NCBI RefSeq assembly: GCF_013285385.1
Contig: NZ_CP054212.1
Coordinates: 3,906,001-3,970,000 of the forward strand
DNA: 64,000 bases
Reading direction: 5' to 3'
DNA from: Paramixta manurensis
Lineage (GTDB): Bacteria > Pseudomonadota > Gammaproteobacteria > Enterobacterales > Enterobacteriaceae
Shown: piece by piece, positions 61,591 to 64,000 of the stretch
Numbering within the stretch: position 1 is the stretch's first letter
How the letters are laid out: the number at the start of each line of letters is the position of its first letter
Program-made: the position numbers and the translations under genes
Notes under the pieces: generated by a model
Told to the model about the DNA's origin: nothing
The model's database searches: none
What the model saw: the letters and a program-made list of their open reading frames with translations, nothing else

Positions 61591-62250
61591 ATGGGTGTAT
61601 TACATGAGATTGTTCAGGCGCTCTGGCATCAAGATTTTGCCGCACTGGCCAATCCTGATGTGGTTTGGGTCGTTTACTGTGTAATGTTTATTACTCTCTT
61701 TCTGGAGAATGGCTTACTGCCAGCCTCTTTTTTACCGGGCGATAGCTTGTTGTTGTTGGCAGGCGCGATGATTGCCAAAGGCGTGATGGATTTTGTTCCC
61801 ACCATGGTTATTCTTACCACCGCCGCCAGCCTCGGCTGTTGGTTAAGTTATCTTCAGGGGCGATGGCTGGGTAATACACAAATCGTTAAAAGCTGGTTGA
61901 TGCATTTACCGGCGCAATATCATCAACGCGCCTGGCATCTGTTTAACCGCCACGGCTTGATGGCGTTGCTGGTTGGCCGTTTTCTGGCTTTCGTCCGTAC
62001 ATTATTGCCCACCATGGCGGGTATCTCCGGCCTGAAAAACAGCCGTTTTCAGATCTTTAACTGGCTGAGCGGGTTTTTGTGGGTCTCGATTGTGGTGACG
62101 TTTGGTTACGGCATCAGCCAGGTCCCGTTTATTAAGCGCCATGAAGACCAGGTCATGGCGGTGCTGATTATCCTGCCAGTTGCCTTGCTGTTTATCGGCT
62201 TAGCCGGCAGCGTTGCGCTGATCTGGAAAAAGAAACGGCGGCGCGCCTGA
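61591..62250 (+). CDS. yghB: DedA-family inner-membrane protein YghB
   Basis: 219 residues from ATG 61591, the position aligning with E. coli YghB (the frame to 61579 adds four residues). DedA marks: FLENGLLPASFLPGDSLLLLAG (acidic residue and PGD) and GRFLAFVRTLLPTMAGISGL. It takes part in envelope integrity and lipid-carrier handling; overlapping function with YqjA is known. Confidence 0.93.
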   Translation: MGVLHEIVQALWHQDFAALANPDVVWVVYCVMFITLFLENGLLPASFLPGDSLLLLAGAMIAKGVMDFVPTMVILTTAASLGCWLSYLQGRWLGNTQIVKSWLMHLPAQYHQRAWHLFNRHGLMALLVGRFLAFVRTLLPTMAGISGLKNSRFQIFNWLSGFLWVSIVVTFGYGISQVPFIKRHEDQVMAVLIILPVALLFIGLAGSVALIWKKKRRRA

Positions 62251-62272
62251 GCGCGTGCCGCAGGTTAACCGC

Positions 62273-63166
62273 TTAGCCGGTTAATCGCATCCGTGTCATC
62301 TCTTCCCCCGGCGTAACGCCGAAATAGCGCTTAAATTCACGCGAGAATTGTGAAGCGCTCTCATACCCCACCTTCATCGCGGCGGCGCTCGCCTTCAACC
62401 CGCCTTGCAACATCATAATGCGTGCCTGATGCAGACGGTACGTTTTCAGATATTGCAGCGGCGAAGTGCTGGTCACCGCCTTAAAGTTATGGTGAAACGC
62501 GGAAACACTCATATTCACTTCAGCGGCCAGCAACTCTACGCTGAGGTTATCGGTGTAATGGTTTTCGATACGTTTTAGCGCGCGGGAAATTTGGCTAAAT
62601 TGCGTATGACGACTCACCAACGATAACAATGCGCCGCCGCAAGGGCCGGTTAACACGTAGTAGAGGATCTCGCGAATAATATTCGGCCCCAGCACTCGGG
62701 CATCGCGCGCGGTCACCATCGCATCCAGCAAGCGTTCCGTGGCGCACAGCATCTCTTCGGTCAAAAATGAGGAGTGAATTCCTTGTGTTTGCGGCTTCGG
62801 ATGAAAACTGTCGTCCTCGCCTAACTCAATCAACAAATCTTGCAGCCGCAGCATATCCACATGAATCGTCATCCCGGCCAGCGGATCTTCCGGTGAAGCG
62901 AAGGTCTCACACTCAAACGGCAGCGGAATGGTCAACATCAGGTATTTGGTGGCGTCGTAATTAAAGGTAGTGGTGCCGATATACCCGACTTTGCTGCCCT
63001 GAAATAAAATCACAATCCCCGGCTTGTACATTACTGGAGTACGTCCGCCGGGCGTATCGCCATACAGCAGTGTGACATCGGGCAGTTCAGGAAGCGATGA
63101 GCGGCCAGCGTTACGTAAAGCGATAACTTGCTGCGCCAGTCTGGCACAGATAGCGTCACGATCCAT
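62273..63166 (-). CDS. yqhC: AraC-family regulator YqhC
   Basis: 297 residues. N-terminal cupin-like domain, C-terminal AraC double helix-turn-helix (NLSVELLAAEVNMSVSAFHHNFKAVTSTSPLQYL and ASAAAMKVGYESASQFSREFKRYFGVTPGE). It activates yqhD under aldehyde stress in E. coli. Divergent from yqhD here, as there. Confidence 0.9.
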   Translation of the reverse strand: MDRDAICARLAQQVIALRNAGRSSLPELPDVTLLYGDTPGGRTPVMYKPGIVILFQGSKVGYIGTTTFNYDATKYLMLTIPLPFECETFASPEDPLAGMTIHVDMLRLQDLLIELGEDDSFHPKPQTQGIHSSFLTEEMLCATERLLDAMVTARDARVLGPNIIREILYYVLTGPCGGALLSLVSRHTQFSQISRALKRIENHYTDNLSVELLAAEVNMSVSAFHHNFKAVTSTSPLQYLKTYRLHQARIMMLQGGLKASAAAMKVGYESASQFSREFKRYFGVTPGEEMTRMRLTG

Positions 63167-63342
63167 TTTCGTCTCTCGTTGTAGATGATATGCAGAAATA
63201 TTGCCTTTTTACTGCGCAATTCTCCAGCCTTACGCAGAAACAGGCAAGATTCATGCAGAAATGAGCATTGAGGCGCCAGGTCATTATCCTGACAATGGTG
63301 TCCAACAAAACCCATCGCTGCCAGATCAAAAGGATAACCACG

Positions 63343-64000
63343 ATGAATAATTTTACCCTCCACACCCCCACCCGTATTTTGTTTGGCGAAGGCCAAATCG
63401 TGAATTTAAGCCATGAAATTCCGGCGGGAAGCAAAGTGTTAATCACCTTTGGCGGCGGCAGTGTGAAGAGCAACGGCGTGATGGATCAGGTGTATACCGC
63501 GCTGAAAGATTTTGATGTGCAAGAGTTCGGCGGGATTGAACCCAATCCAACCTATGAAACGTTAATGAAAGCGGTTGAGGTGGTCAAAGCAGAAAAGATC
63601 GATTTCCTGCTGGCGGTTGGCGGCGGTTCCGTGCTGGACGGCACCAAATTTATTGCCGCCGCCGCTTTCTATACCGATGAGCCCTGGAACATTTTGAAAA
63701 CGCGTGGCGCAGAAATTAAGCAAGCGCTGCCGATGGGTTCGGTACTGACTCTTCCGGCGACCGGATCTGAATCTAACAGCGGCGCGGTGATTACTCGCCG
63801 TGCAACTCACGACAAGCAAGCGTTCCATTCGCCGCACTGCCAGCCAGTGTTCGCAATTCTCGATCCGGTTTACACCTATACGCTGCCGCCGCGCCAGATT
63901 GCCAACGGCGTGGTCGATGCTTTCGTCCACACCATTGAGCAATATCTGACTTATCCGGTGAATGCCAAAGTGCAGGATCGTTTCGCTGAAGGCTTATTAC
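63343..64000 (+). CDS. yqhD: NADPH-dependent aldehyde reductase YqhD, 3' end outside the window
   Basis: 219 residues present from ATG 63343, AAAGGAT before it. NADPH site LLAVGGGSVLDGTKFIAAA (Gly-rich, Asp), ATGSESNSGAVIT, and metal ligands Asp and His in NGVVDAFVHTIEQY match E. coli YqhD. It reduces toxic aldehydes. The window ends mid-gene. Confidence 0.95.
   Translation, partial: MNNFTLHTPTRILFGEGQIVNLSHEIPAGSKVLITFGGGSVKSNGVMDQVYTALKDFDVQEFGGIEPNPTYETLMKAVEVVKAEKIDFLLAVGGGSVLDGTKFIAAAAFYTDEPWNILKTRGAEIKQALPMGSVLTLPATGSESNSGAVITRRATHDKQAFHSPHCQPVFAILDPVYTYTLPPRQIANGVVDAFVHTIEQYLTYPVNAKVQDRFAEGLL

Noticed and set aside
1..64000. CRISPR arrays, rRNA operons, replication origin
   Set aside because: No spaced direct-repeat array, no rRNA sequence and no DnaA-box cluster was seen in the window.

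Overview
The window looks like the chromosome of a Gram-negative gammaproteobacterium of the order Enterobacterales. The order exbD-exbB, metC, yghB, yqhC, yqhD at 55.7-64.0 kb matches the Escherichia coli arrangement, and ftnA, ylaC and a tRNA-Phe agree. A putative type III effector behind a sequence resembling a HrpL-dependent hrp box (23.2-24.5 kb), CS1-type fimbriae and many carbon-uptake operons suggest a plant-associated member (Erwinia, Pantoea, Dickeya, Pectobacterium or Brenneria type). The genus is not proven by this window.

Layout. 0-4 kb: the end of a CS1/alpha-type fimbrial operon (usher cut by the window edge, chaperone, minor subunit, major subunit) closed by two terminators. 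4-20 kb: a catabolic region. A LysR gene converges on a five-gene minus-strand operon (flavoprotein monooxygenase, NCS1 permease, RidA, DUF1028, ArgE-like deacylase). This is divergent from an eight-gene plus-strand operon (MFS porter, MaoC hydratase, CaiB/BaiF CoA-transferase, a solute-binding-like protein without signal peptide, acyl-CoA ligase, IclR regulator, DHDPS-family lyase/dehydratase, aldehyde dehydrogenase). The shared 300-bp control region holds two adjacent dyads and, on the minus-strand leader, a riboswitch-like arrangement with a competing terminator. 20-26 kb: aldo/keto reductase with tandem dyads, an orphan oligopeptide-type binding protein, TetR, the putative ADP-ribosyltransferase effector and a LysR gene.

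26.7-39.1 kb is an accessory region with AT-rich genes and decayed mobile DNA. It holds a DUF6338 membrane protein with a 50-residue proline-rich partner, an IS3-family remnant, a two-TM potassium channel behind a TIR-domain protein, a LysE exporter, the folate-independent methionine synthase pair mesX-mesD, the AbiEi/AbiEii pair, an AIPR protein, and the ruins of a P4-type integrase beside tRNA-Phe. A 17-bp piece of the tRNA-Phe terminator region is repeated at 34.5 kb, so the AbiE-AIPR segment may be an old tRNA-targeted element.

39-64 kb is mostly core-like: a second PBP2, ferritin, an oxidative L-fucose operon (fuconate dehydratase, fuconolactonase, fucose dehydrogenase, mutarotase, FucP-type porter) with a divergent FadR-type regulator, a PAS-GGDEF-EAL protein, a PAP2 phosphatase, a cupin, ylaC, a MocR regulator, an MHS-family porter, exbBD with a likely Fur box, a TRAP transporter between exbB and metC, then metC, yghB, yqhC and the start of yqhD (cut by the window edge).
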